The position numbers and the translations under genes are program-made. From Salinisphaeraceae bacterium UBA4764 (GTDB lineage Bacteria; Pseudomonadota; Gammaproteobacteria; Nevskiales; Salinisphaeraceae): a stretch of 22,605 nucleotides of DNA. Shown here piece after piece: positions 15,613 to 22,605 of the stretch; positions within the stretch are counted from its first letter, which is position 1, and each line of letters starts with the position of its first letter. The stretch lies in the NCBI GenBank assembly GCA_002403445.1, contig DHHU01000018.1:51143-73747 (forward strand), read 5' to 3'. Below the pieces are notes generated by a model. It did no database searches. It was not told the DNA's origin and saw only the letters and a program-made list of their open reading frames with translations.

Positions 15613-16013
15613 CAAATCTGGCCTTCGAGAACCGGCTCAACGTGCGTGTTTACTACGAAGACACTGATGCCAGCGGTGTTGTGTATCACGCCAACTATCT
15701 GAAGTATTTCGAGCGCGGGCGCACCGAGTGGTTGTCAGACGCCGGGTTTGATCATCGTGAATTGGCTGAATCGAGCGGTATCGGATTTACGCTGGCGCGA
15801 ATAGCCGTGAACTACCGACGACCGGCTCGACTCGATGACCGGCTGTGCGTAATCACCAATCGCCTTGATCAGCGCCGCGTTCGGATCGATTTTGAGCAAC
15901 GCGTGATGCTAGGCGAAGCCTTGTTGGTTACGGCAACCGCGCGTGTGGCCTGTGTTGATCTCGCGAAATTCCGCCCACGTGAGTTGCCCACGAAACTCTT
16001 GGAAGGACAATAA
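15609..16013 (+). CDS. ybgC: Tol-Pal-associated acyl-CoA thioesterase
   Basis: YbgC is a 134-residue hotdog-fold thioesterase acting on acyl-CoA or acyl-ACP. It shows the 4-hydroxybenzoyl-CoA thioesterase-type motif YYEDTDASGVVYHANYLKYF (15-34), with Asp20 the likely catalytic residue and His27 nearby. The remaining strands (FTLARIAVNYRRPARL) fit the fold. It is the usual first gene of the tol-pal cluster in proteobacteria, although a direct role in Tol function is not established. The ATG overlaps the ruvB stop (ATGA), and its TAA is followed immediately by the tolQ ATG with no gap. Confidence 0.95.
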   Translation: MTNLAFENRLNVRVYYEDTDASGVVYHANYLKYFERGRTEWLSDAGFDHRELAESSGIGFTLARIAVNYRRPARLDDRLCVITNRLDQRRVRIDFEQRVMLGEALLVTATARVACVDLAKFRPRELPTKLLEGQ

Positions 16014-16706
16014 ATGGAAGTCGCGACTAATTTTTCGGTCTGGGGACTGGTTCTTCAGGCCAGCCTATTCGTCAAACTGATTCTCTTGCTTTTATTGGTA
16101 GCGTCCGTTACCTCCTGGGTCGTGATATTCGCCAAGCGCCGGACGATCAAACTGGCTATCGACGACATGGAGGAGTTCGAGGATCGCTTCTGGGCCGGCG
16201 GCAACATCAAGGATATTTACGCTGAGACCATGGTTGAAGACGACCAGCCGCAGGGTATGCCGGCGCTTTTCAAGGTGGGCTATGAGCATCTCAGCCGACA
16301 GCGCAATACGCGTGACCGACAGCCGGCCGACGTCGTGTCGTCGGTTCAGCGCGCCATGCGCGTGACGTTATCGCGCGAAATGCAGCATTTTGAATCGGGT
16401 GTTGCCATGTTGGCGACCATCGGCTCCATCAGTCCATATGTTGGTTTGTTCGGCACAGTCTGGGGAATCATCAGCGCATTCAACGGTCTTAGCCATATGC
16501 AACGCGCCAGTCTATCGATGGTTGCCCCTGGTATTTCCGAAGCACTCATTGCCACGGCGATGGGTCTGTTTGCCGCGATTCCGGCTGTGGTTGCCTACAA
16601 TTATTTCACCAACCGGCTGGAGTATTTGGAGAACCGCCTCGAGACCTTCATCGAGGAAATGACCGGTATCGTCGAGCGTGGCATTAACGCTCAGCTGAGT
16701 GACTAA
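16014..16706 (+). CDS. tolQ: Tol-Pal system proton channel subunit TolQ
   Basis: TolQ is the inner-membrane stator protein that, with TolR, converts proton motive force into movement of TolA. The 230-residue protein has three membrane helices: about 14-40, 130-152 (GVAMLATIGSISPYVGLFGT region) and 170-196 (VAPGISEALIATAMGLFAAI region). A large cytoplasmic loop lies between the first two. The P-Y-V-G-L-F-G-T-V-W segment and the GxxEAL(I/V)ATAxGL motif are typical of the TolQ/ExbB/MotA family. A strong GGAAGGA lies six to eight bases before the ATG, inside the end of ybgC. tolR follows after 43 bases. Confidence 0.97.
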   Translation: MEVATNFSVWGLVLQASLFVKLILLLLLVASVTSWVVIFAKRRTIKLAIDDMEEFEDRFWAGGNIKDIYAETMVEDDQPQGMPALFKVGYEHLSRQRNTRDRQPADVVSSVQRAMRVTLSREMQHFESGVAMLATIGSISPYVGLFGTVWGIISAFNGLSHMQRASLSMVAPGISEALIATAMGLFAAIPAVVAYNYFTNRLEYLENRLETFIEEMTGIVERGINAQLSD

Positions 16707-16749
16707 TGTGCATAGACGACAGCCTTAACCCCGAAGTGCTGCCCAACCA

Positions 16750-17229
16750 ATGACCCTTCGCACTCGCCGCAAGCGCCGACTGACCGCCGAAATCAACGTC
16801 GTGCCCTATATCGACGTGATGCTGGTGCTGTTGATCATTTTCATGGTGACCGCCCCGCTCATGAAAACCGGTGTCAACGTCAATCTGCCGAAGGCATCAG
16901 CTCAGCCGATGCAGAACAAAAACAACGCGCAACCGATAGTCGTGACTGTTAAAAAAGATGGTCGGCTCTATTTGAATGTGGCTCCCCATCCGGGACAGCC
17001 GCTTTCGCCGGCAAAACTGCAGCATATTGCCGCGCATCAGATCGCCGCTCATCCGCAGGCTCCGGTATCGGTTAAGGGAGATGGCCAAGTTAACTATGGC
17101 AATGTAGTGCGCGTGATGGTGCGGCTTCAAAAAGCCGGCGCCAGCAACATTGGCCTTCAGACGAACGGCGTGTCACCGAGACAGGTCCAGAATAATCAAA
17201 GTACGGACCAAACCCAGAACGCCGACTGA
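16750..17229 (+). CDS. tolR: Tol-Pal system protein TolR
   Basis: TolR partners TolQ in the proton-driven motor. The 159-residue protein has a basic cytoplasmic N-terminus (RTRRKRR), one membrane helix (about 17-38) bearing the essential proton-carrying Asp22 in VPYIDVMLVLLIIFMV, and a periplasmic ExbD/TolR domain (about 45-140). It is longer than E. coli TolR (about 142) because of a Gln/Asn-rich C-terminal tail (VQNNQSTDQTQNAD). The 43-base gap after tolQ has no clear signals and the ATG has no strong Shine-Dalgarno sequence. The stop overlaps the tolA ATG (TGATG). Confidence 0.95.
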   Translation: MTLRTRRKRRLTAEINVVPYIDVMLVLLIIFMVTAPLMKTGVNVNLPKASAQPMQNKNNAQPIVVTVKKDGRLYLNVAPHPGQPLSPAKLQHIAAHQIAAHPQAPVSVKGDGQVNYGNVVRVMVRLQKAGASNIGLQTNGVSPRQVQNNQSTDQTQNAD

Positions 17230-18257
17230 TGGGCCACTATTTAATCCGTAATTGGCGTGCCGTGTTGTTCGCTATTGGATTACACGTAGCACTCGCCCTG
17301 CTGATTTTTTTCAGCGTTCATTATTCAACGCAGCAACCGATCAATGCGGGAAACAAACCGCAGATCGTGCATGCGAGCGTGCAGAACGTGCCGGTGGAAA
17401 AAACATCGAAAAACAAAAAATCGCATCAGGCCCAAAAAGCCCAAGCCGCCAAAAAAGCGGCTCGGAAACAACAGGCCAAGGCGGCAAGCAAACATGCACA
17501 GGCCCAAAAGCGCCGGGCACAGAAACAGCGTCAAGCGCATAGGCAAGCTGCCCAGGCCGCAGCCCGTAAACAAGCAAAAGCCAAAAAACGAGCCGCACAG
17601 CAAGCCGCGCGAAAGAAGGCCGAGTCGAAGAAAAAGGCTGCCCAAGAAGCTGCCCGCAGGAAAGCGGAGGCGAAGAAAAAAGCAGTAAAAAAAGCCGCAC
17701 GTGAAAAAGCCAAGGCCAAGAAACAAGCAGCCGAAAAAGCTGCACGCGCGAAGGCTAGGGCCAGAAAAGAAGCTGCCGCAAAAGCCAAGCGCGAGGCCGA
17801 GAAAAAAGCTCGCGAAAAAGCGGCCCGTGAAAAAGCCAAAAAGGAACGACAGGCCCAGAAAAGACGGGCCGAAACCGCGTTGAATAAACAAATCCAGCAG
17901 GCTGAACAGAAAAAGCAAAGAGAAAATCAACTCAAGAAACAGCTGACCGCTGAGGAAAAAGCGCGTGAATCACGTCAAAAATCCAACGCTATGCAACAAT
18001 ATGTAAGTGCTATAAAGAACAAGGTGGAAAGTCACTGGGTTAAACCTCCGGGCGTGGACAATGTGTCTTGCACCGTGCGGGTTCATCAGTTGCCAAGCGG
18101 GCAGATTACGAGTAAAAAGCTGGTGACAAGTTGCGGCAGTAAAGCGGCCAACCAATCGGTTCTGCGGGCGGTCAAGCGATCCAGCCCGCTGCCCACACCA
18201 TCTTCTCAGGATCTATTTCAGCGGACAATCCAATTCAACTTTACTCAAAACCAATGA
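17229..18257 (+). CDS. tolA: Tol-Pal system protein TolA
   Basis: TolA spans the periplasm and transmits TolQR energy to the outer membrane through TolB and Pal. The 342-residue protein has three regions. The first is a membrane helix (about 10-31, containing AIGLHVALALL). The second is a long Lys/Ala/Arg/Gln helix (about 60-250) made of KKAAR-like units. The third is a compact C-terminal domain (about 255-342) with Cys281 and Cys302, matching the disulfide of TolA domain III. E. coli uses a Ser-x3-His motif in the helix to contact TolQ; His19 is present here but the Ser position is Ala15. It overlaps tolR by one base and tolB by four. Confidence 0.95.
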   Translation: MGHYLIRNWRAVLFAIGLHVALALLIFFSVHYSTQQPINAGNKPQIVHASVQNVPVEKTSKNKKSHQAQKAQAAKKAARKQQAKAASKHAQAQKRRAQKQRQAHRQAAQAAARKQAKAKKRAAQQAARKKAESKKKAAQEAARRKAEAKKKAVKKAAREKAKAKKQAAEKAARAKARARKEAAAKAKREAEKKAREKAAREKAKKERQAQKRRAETALNKQIQQAEQKKQRENQLKKQLTAEEKARESRQKSNAMQQYVSAIKNKVESHWVKPPGVDNVSCTVRVHQLPSGQITSKKLVTSCGSKAANQSVLRAVKRSSPLPTPSSQDLFQRTIQFNFTQNQ

Positions 18258-19567
18258 AACGACTCGCCATTATTCCTCACACGGTTATCGTGGCCGCATT
18301 CGGTTTGGTCATTGCCAGTTCCTCGGCCGATGCTGCACTCAAGGTCAATATCACCAAAAGCTCTGAACAAGCCATTCCCATCGCGGTCGTACCGTTTAAG
18401 CAATCATCGGTCAATGCGTCAACGAACGTGGCAAGTGTCGTGCAACATGATCTGGCCTCGACCGGCCTGTTCAAGGCACTACCGGTCAAGGATATGCCAG
18501 CCAAGCCTCATACAGTGTCAGCCGTGAATTACAAGTCCTGGCAAAAAAAATCGGTCGACAATCTGGTTATCGGCAAAGTTTCGTCGGACAGCGGTGCCGG
18601 CTATCGGCTGCGTTTCCATCTGCTGTCGACATCACCCGGAAAAGCGATGGCCGGCTGGCAGATCAAGGCGGGCCACCAGAGTCTGCGCGGAGCCTCACAT
18701 GTCGCCGCAAACCTTGTATATAAGGAATTGCTCGGTGAACCGGGGTATTTCCAGTCCCAGCTCGCCTACGTCACAGTGACGCGTCAAAAAGGCAAACGTC
18801 ATTACAAACTCATGGTTTCAGACTATGATGGCCATGATCCATCGGCCGTGTTCACTTCATCCAATCCCATCATGTCGCCTGCCTTCTCGCCCAATGGCAA
18901 GAAGCTGGCTTATGTGGCTTTCAACGTAGCCAAGGGCCGAACCAGCCTGCGGGTCCAGGATCTGGCAACCGGCAAGATTCAGGAAATTTCGTCAAGGCCA
19001 GGCATCAATGGAGCGCCGGCCTGGTCACCGGATGGCACCAAATTGGCGCTTACGCTGTCTTATAAGGGCAATCCAAACATCTATGTTTATGATCTGAACA
19101 GCGGTAAATTGCGGCAATTGACGCATACCGACGGCATTGATACAGAGCCGACCTGGTCTGCAAACGGTCAAAAAATCGCGTTTACCTCCAATCGTGCCGG
19201 AAAACCGCAGATCTATCGCATGAATAACCAAGGCGGCAATGTCACCCGCATTACCTATGATGGGGTCAGCAACCAAAGTCCGGTCTATGGCCCCAATGGC
19301 AAGCTCATGGCCTTCGTACGTCAGTCCAAGGGCAATGGTTATCGCGTCGCGATACGCAAGCTGAACAACCAGCACACCCGCATTATTAGCAATGGCCCGC
19401 TCGATGAGCGGCCGAGTTTTGCGCCCAATGGACAAGCCGTCATATACGATGAACAGAGCGGCCCGCATTCACTTGTGATCGCCTCGGTAAAAGGCGGCAC
19501 AAAGACTCGACTTTCTCAAAAAGGCCACGTTCAGGATCCAACATGGGGCGCGTCTGCCGGCTCTTGA
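18254..19567 (+). CDS. tolB: Tol-Pal system beta-propeller protein TolB
   Basis: TolB is the periplasmic partner that cycles between TolA and Pal. A signal peptide (KR, hydrophobic 11-21, then SSSADA) is probably cleaved after Ala27. The mature protein has an N-terminal alpha/beta domain (about 28-180, with IPIAVVPFKQSS) and a six-bladed propeller (about 190-437) of PD40 repeats. The blades are marked by motifs such as SPAFSPNGKKLAYV, APAWSPDGTKLALT, EPTWSANGQKIAFTSNR and SPVYGPNGKLMAFV. The mature chain is strongly basic (about 49 Lys/Arg against 23 Asp/Glu by hand count). A run of eight A lies at 18543-18550. The start overlaps tolA (ATGA). Confidence 0.97.
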   Translation: MKRLAIIPHTVIVAAFGLVIASSSADAALKVNITKSSEQAIPIAVVPFKQSSVNASTNVASVVQHDLASTGLFKALPVKDMPAKPHTVSAVNYKSWQKKSVDNLVIGKVSSDSGAGYRLRFHLLSTSPGKAMAGWQIKAGHQSLRGASHVAANLVYKELLGEPGYFQSQLAYVTVTRQKGKRHYKLMVSDYDGHDPSAVFTSSNPIMSPAFSPNGKKLAYVAFNVAKGRTSLRVQDLATGKIQEISSRPGINGAPAWSPDGTKLALTLSYKGNPNIYVYDLNSGKLRQLTHTDGIDTEPTWSANGQKIAFTSNRAGKPQIYRMNNQGGNVTRITYDGVSNQSPVYGPNGKLMAFVRQSKGNGYRVAIRKLNNQHTRIISNGPLDERPSFAPNGQAVIYDEQSGPHSLVIASVKGGTKTRLSQKGHVQDPTWGASAGS

Positions 19568-19610
19568 GCCGTATCGCTTTTGTAATACACAACCAAGGAA
19601 CTAAAAGACC

Positions 19611-20231
19611 ATGACCGATAGGATTTCCCCTAATTGTTGGAATTGGCAAATAAAAGTAGCCTCTTGGACGGGTGGACTCAAACTGCTGCTTGCAGCAGGT
19701 TCTGTTGTGGTGTTGGCGGGCTGTGCAGCCGGCGGTCCAGGGCCCGGAAGTGGTGCCGGTCAGAACTCGTCCGGCAATCAACAAGCCATCAATGGACAGA
19801 CCAAAGCGCAAGGCAAAAGCAACCAAAGCGTGGTTCGCGGTTTGCGAGGCGTGCCTAAAAAAGACCTGTCAAAGTTCAAGAACCCCAACAACCCGCTATC
19901 AAAACGAACGATCCATTTTGCCTTTAACAGCAGCAGTATCCCGTCGCGCTACGCCAAGATTATCCGGGCTCACGCGCATTATTTGAGCAAACATCCCAAT
20001 GTACACGTCCGCCTTGAAGGTCATACCGATAAGCGAGGCACGCGTGAGTACAACATCGCTCTGGGTTCTCGGCGTGCCAAGTCGGTCAAGCAAGCCATGG
20101 TTCTGGCAGGAGCCAAAGCTAGCCAAATCTCGACGTTGTCGTTCGGCGAAGAACGCCCGGCTGTCGTCGGGGACACCAAAGCTGATTACGCCAAGAACCG
20201 GCGCGTCGTCATCATCTACACCAAACACTGA
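19611..20231 (+). CDS. pal: Peptidoglycan-associated lipoprotein Pal
   Basis: Pal anchors the outer membrane to peptidoglycan and is the end point of Tol action. The 206-residue precursor has an unusually long n-region before the hydrophobic stretch, then the lipobox VLAGC with Cys38. A Gly/Ser/Gln/Asn-rich linker follows, and an OmpA-like domain (about 95-205) with LEGHTDKRGTREYNIALGSRR, holding the Asp and Arg that bind diaminopimelate, and DYAKNRRVVIIY. The mature protein is very cationic (about 29 Lys/Arg against 8 Asp/Glu). AAGGA precedes the ATG at a rather long spacing of about 11 bases. The 43-base gap after tolB could hold a weak promoter, but none is clear. Confidence 0.96.
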   Translation: MTDRISPNCWNWQIKVASWTGGLKLLLAAGSVVVLAGCAAGGPGPGSGAGQNSSGNQQAINGQTKAQGKSNQSVVRGLRGVPKKDLSKFKNPNNPLSKRTIHFAFNSSSIPSRYAKIIRAHAHYLSKHPNVHVRLEGHTDKRGTREYNIALGSRRAKSVKQAMVLAGAKASQISTLSFGEERPAVVGDTKADYAKNRRVVIIYTKH

Positions 20232-20236
20232 CAGGT

Positions 20237-21043
20237 ATGCTGATCTCAAAAGTTGTAAGATTTGGCGCTACCACTGCAGTCATTGCTCTGGTTCTGGCTG
20301 TTGCGCCGATCGCCGGTGCGACCGATTCATCACAGTCGGGCCAAACCAGTGGTGGCGGTGCCAACGTATTGACTATTTATCTGCAGATGCAGCAGCTTAA
20401 GCAGCGCATTCGAAATATGCAGGGCGAGATTGAAACTCTCCAACATCGCTTGGCACAGACACGCAAGTTAGAAAAAAAGAATTACCAGAGTCTGGCCCAA
20501 AAAGTGACTGGGCAATCCAGTACCAACGGTGGGAGTGCTTCTAACAACTCAAGCGGCGGCGGAGGCTCGCAACAATCCTCGACCACGAAGCAAGCAAAGT
20601 CGTCCTCGAGTGGTGGTCACACCCACCAGACATCGGCCGGTGAGAAGCATCAAAATCAATCTGAAAACGCCATTCACCAACAATACATGGCTGCGTTCAA
20701 CACCCTGAAAAACGGCAATTACGACAAGGCCGCATCAGCATTTGAAACGTTTGTTACTAAACATCCGCACAATGGGCTCACTGATAATGCCTACTATTGG
20801 CGCGGCGAAGCGTTATATGTGCAACAACATTATGAAAACGCCAAAAAGTCGTTCGAAAAGCTCGTTAACAACTTTCCAAAATCGCCCAAGTTACCGGATG
20901 CTTTGTACAAGATTGGTTTGATTCAGATTCATGATGGCCATCAAGACAACGCTAAATCGACGCTAGATCGCGTGATTAAAAACTACGGGGAAAGTCGCGC
21001 AGCGAATCTTGCCAGGAAGAAACGAAAGCAGCTTGGATCCTGA
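20237..21043 (+). CDS. cpoB: Cell division coordinator CpoB (YbgF)
   Basis: CpoB is a periplasmic protein that links Tol-driven outer-membrane constriction to peptidoglycan synthesis by PBP1B in E. coli. The 268-residue precursor has a signal peptide probably cleaved after AGA (residue 28). A coiled coil follows (about 44-90, LQMQQLKQRIRNMQGEIETL), the trimerisation region of the family. Then comes a long Ser/Gly/Gln/Asn/His linker (about 91-143). The C-terminal tetratricopeptide domain (about 146-265) contains AFNTLKNGNYDKAASAFETF and the DNAYYWRGEALY and DALYKIGLIQ helices. It lies 5 bases after pal; queE follows 7 bases later. Confidence 0.95.
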   Translation: MLISKVVRFGATTAVIALVLAVAPIAGATDSSQSGQTSGGGANVLTIYLQMQQLKQRIRNMQGEIETLQHRLAQTRKLEKKNYQSLAQKVTGQSSTNGGSASNNSSGGGGSQQSSTTKQAKSSSSGGHTHQTSAGEKHQNQSENAIHQQYMAAFNTLKNGNYDKAASAFETFVTKHPHNGLTDNAYYWRGEALYVQQHYENAKKSFEKLVNNFPKSPKLPDALYKIGLIQIHDGHQDNAKSTLDRVIKNYGESRAANLARKKRKQLGS

Positions 21044-21050
21044 AATAAGC

Positions 21051-21767
21051 ATGCCGTATGCGGATGGTTTCGATCTTCAGGTCATAGCCGGAAAGGGCGA
21101 TCTTGGCGACAACTTTAAGCGTCGCCACGATAAGTTGCGCATCACCGAAATATTCTGTTCATTGCAGGGTGAGGGCCGTGACGCGGGGATTCCAACCACG
21201 TTCGTTCGGCTCACGGGGTGTCCATTGCGTTGCACCTATTGTGATACGACCTACGCATTCCATGGTGGCCATTGGCAGACACTGGATGACATACTTGAGG
21301 CGTGTCATTCCAATCAAGCGTTGTACGTCTGCGTGACCGGTGGTGAACCGCTGGCCCAACCGAACACTGCGCGGCTGGTTACGCGACTGTGTGATGAACA
21401 TTTTGAGGTCAGTGTTGAGACAGCGGGGGCATTGGATATTCGCCCTATTGACACGCGTGCGTCACGTGTCGTCGACATCAAGACACCAGCTTCTGGCGAG
21501 GTGCACCGCAACCGGCTCGACAACATGCATGCGCTGACACCGCACGATCAGGTCAAGTTCGTGATTTGTTCTCGCGACGATTACGAATGGGCCTGTAAAC
21601 AACTGGCCGCGTTGGAGTTGCCAATTGGCTGCAGGGTTTGGTTTTCGCCCGCTGCGGACGCGCTCGATCCCGTTTGGCTTGCTGACTGGATGGTCGCTGA
21701 CCGTGTACCGGCGCGGTTGCAACTCCAGTTGCACAAACAACTCTGGGGTGATCAACCGGGTCGTTGA
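21051..21767 (+). CDS. queE: 7-carboxy-7-deazaguanine synthase
   Basis: QueE is a radical-SAM enzyme that rearranges 6-carboxy-tetrahydropterin to 7-carboxy-7-deazaguanine on the way to preQ0 and queuosine. The 238-residue product has ITEIFCSLQGEGRDAGIP (31-48), the iron-sulfur motif CPLRCTYC (57-64; Cys57, Cys61, Cys64), DTTYAFHGG (65-73) and VTGGEP (95-100). I take the ATG at 21051. An in-frame TTG at 21009 inside cpoB would add 14 residues and is not needed. Even so the first ~25 residues precede the usual family start. queC is 13 bases downstream. No preQ1 riboswitch could fit in the short gap. Confidence 0.95.
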   Translation: MPYADGFDLQVIAGKGDLGDNFKRRHDKLRITEIFCSLQGEGRDAGIPTTFVRLTGCPLRCTYCDTTYAFHGGHWQTLDDILEACHSNQALYVCVTGGEPLAQPNTARLVTRLCDEHFEVSVETAGALDIRPIDTRASRVVDIKTPASGEVHRNRLDNMHALTPHDQVKFVICSRDDYEWACKQLAALELPIGCRVWFSPAADALDPVWLADWMVADRVPARLQLQLHKQLWGDQPGR

Positions 21768-21780
21768 TTGATAATTTTCG

Positions 21781-22467
21781 ATGAATGCAAACAATGCACA
21801 ACCCGCAGCCGTCGTTTTGTTATCGGGCGGCCTTGATTCGGCGACTTGTCTCGCGATAGCCGCGAACGAAGGCTACGCCTGCACGGCGCTTAGTTTTCAG
21901 TATGGCCAGCGTTCCGTTGCTGAAATCGATGCCGCAAGGCGTCTAGTGACCACTTATGGTGCGGACCACCGCATTGCCCGCGTGGAACTCGATCAGTTCG
22001 GGGGATCAGCGTTAACCGATAAAAGCCGTGATGTGCCGGAAACCCCATCCGAAGGCATACCCGACACGTATGTGCCAGCCCGCAACACAATTTTTCTATC
22101 AATTGCGCTTGGTTGGGCTGAGATATTGAATGCCAAGAGCATCTTTATTGGCGTCAATGCCATAGATTATTCAGGTTATCCGGATTGCCGGCCTGAATAC
22201 ATTGAGGCGTTCCAACGCATGGCTAATCTCGCAACCCGAGCGAGCGTCGAAGATGGTCGTGTAGTCCATATTCGGACGCCGCTATTGCATGCGACTAAAA
22301 GCGAAATCATCGCCACGGGCCATCATCTCGGCGTGGACTATAGCAATACGGTGTCGTGCTATCAGGCAGACGAGATCGGTCGTGCTTGTGGTCGTTGCGA
22401 TGCCTGTCGGTTGCGGCGACAAGGTTTCGAGCAAGCCAGAATTCCGGATCCAACGATATATGCTTAG
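21781..22467 (+). CDS. queC: 7-cyano-7-deazaguanine synthase
   Basis: QueC converts the QueE product into 7-cyano-7-deazaguanine (preQ0) with ATP and ammonia. The 228-residue protein has the PP-loop SGGLDS (15-20), SFQYGQR (38-44) and YVPARNTIFLSIALGWAE, all typical of the family. A C-terminal zinc site has Cys193, Cys203, Cys206 and Cys209 (ACGRCDAC region). The length is normal. No obvious Shine-Dalgarno sequence precedes the ATG. With queE it forms the end of the long envelope operon, an arrangement also found in Pseudomonas next to tol-pal. Confidence 0.96.
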   Translation: MNANNAQPAAVVLLSGGLDSATCLAIAANEGYACTALSFQYGQRSVAEIDAARRLVTTYGADHRIARVELDQFGGSALTDKSRDVPETPSEGIPDTYVPARNTIFLSIALGWAEILNAKSIFIGVNAIDYSGYPDCRPEYIEAFQRMANLATRASVEDGRVVHIRTPLLHATKSEIIATGHHLGVDYSNTVSCYQADEIGRACGRCDACRLRRQGFEQARIPDPTIYA

Positions 22468-22482
22468 GTTTTAAAAAACCTA
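22465..22482. repeat. Hairpin after queC (possible weak terminator)
   Basis: TAGGTTTT (22465-22472) and AAAACCTA (22475-22482) are exact inverted repeats with only two bases between them, overlapping the queC stop codon. No T run follows, so a standard intrinsic terminator is doubtful. It may protect the mRNA 3' end. Confidence 0.3.
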
Positions 22483-22508
22483 TCAGTGCGAAACTATTCG
22501 AGGTTCGT

Positions 22509-22514
22509 TACAAT
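22509..22514 (+). promoter_or_regulatory. Candidate -10 box for tRNA-Lys
   Basis: TACAAT lies 15 bases before the mature tRNA 5' end and matches TATAAT at five of six positions. No convincing -35 is seen 16-18 bases upstream. Confidence 0.4.
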
Positions 22515-22529
22515 ATAGCGCTTAGGTAT

Positions 22530-22605
22530 GGGCCGTTAGCTCAGCTGGTAGAGCAGTAGACTTTTAATCTATTGGTCGCAGGTTCGAGACCTGCACGGCC
22601 CACCA
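22530..22605 (+). tRNA. tRNA-Lys (anticodon UUU)
   Basis: The 76-base gene folds into a full cloverleaf. The acceptor stem is GGGCCGT (22530-22536) with ACGGCCC (22595-22601). The D stem is GCTC/GAGC, the anticodon stem GTAGA/TCTAT with loop CTTTTAA (anticodon TTT), and the T stem GCAGG/CCTGC with loop TTCGAGA. The discriminator is A and the CCA end is encoded, closing exactly at the window edge. A tRNA-Lys after tol-pal and queC is a common gammaproteobacterial arrangement. Confidence 0.98.

Noticed and set aside
17325..17930. A 201-codon minus-strand open frame rich in Leu, Phe, Gly and Cys that resembles a membrane protein
   Set aside because: It is the antisense of the Lys/Ala repeat region of tolA: AAG, AAA and GCC codons read backwards give Leu, Phe and Gly. 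No start signals or domain support it.
21044..21050. preQ1 riboswitch in front of queE-queC
   Set aside because: Only seven bases separate cpoB from queE and 13 separate queE from queC, so no aptamer fits in the gaps, and I saw no such fold nearby.
1..22605. CRISPR arrays, insertion sequences, prophage or toxin-antitoxin genes
   Set aside because: No regularly spaced repeats, transposase motifs or small paired accessory frames were found; almost all sequence is explained by housekeeping genes.

Overview
The window is a chromosomal segment from a gammaproteobacterium, built almost entirely of housekeeping genes. It contains no phage, insertion sequence, CRISPR array or plasmid functions. The gene content and order fit this assignment: a LysM gene divergent from def-fmt-rsmB, pcnB-folK-pan-pgi, yebC-ruvCAB-ybgC-tolQRAB-pal-cpoB-queEC, and a tRNA-Lys after queC. 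I cannot name the genus from sequence alone. A moderately GC-rich, non-enteric, free-living lineage is likely.

Layout: a LysM lipoprotein gene (minus strand, 1078 to the left edge, cut at its 3' end) diverges from everything else, which is all on the plus strand. Block 1 (1146-4717) is def-fmt-rsmB-fdhD, with overlapping stops and starts: translation initiation (deformylase, Met-tRNA formyltransferase), 16S rRNA methylation, and a formate dehydrogenase maturation factor. Block 2 (4770-10418) is pcnB-folK-panB-panC-panD-pgi: RNA polyadenylation, folate and pantothenate synthesis, and phosphoglucose isomerase. pcnB has no ATG, GTG or TTG upstream of its conserved N-terminus and appears to start at an ATT codon behind a good Shine-Dalgarno sequence. 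This is also the known arrangement of pcnB in E. coli. Block 3 (10454-12532) is nnr (NAD(P)HX repair) and tsaE (t6A tRNA modification).

Block 4 (12599-16013) is yebC-ruvC-ruvA-ruvB-ybgC: a translation/regulatory factor, the Holliday-junction machinery, and a thioesterase that usually heads the tol operon. Block 5 (16014-21043) is tolQ-tolR-tolA-tolB-pal-cpoB, the proton-motive-force-driven trans-envelope complex that constricts the outer membrane at division. Block 6 is queE-queC (preQ0/queuosine synthesis), followed by tRNA-Lys(UUU), which ends exactly at the right edge of the window.

The window holds no obvious novel defence or mobile system. The points worth a second look are smaller: the ATT start of pcnB, an altered third motif in peptide deformylase, strongly cationic periplasmic Tol-Pal proteins, fdhD inserted in a translation operon, a His-rich lipoprotein form of the LysM protein, a missing motif serine in the TolA membrane helix, and several repeat structures in the few intergenic gaps. 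There is no gene-free stretch longer than about 80 bases.
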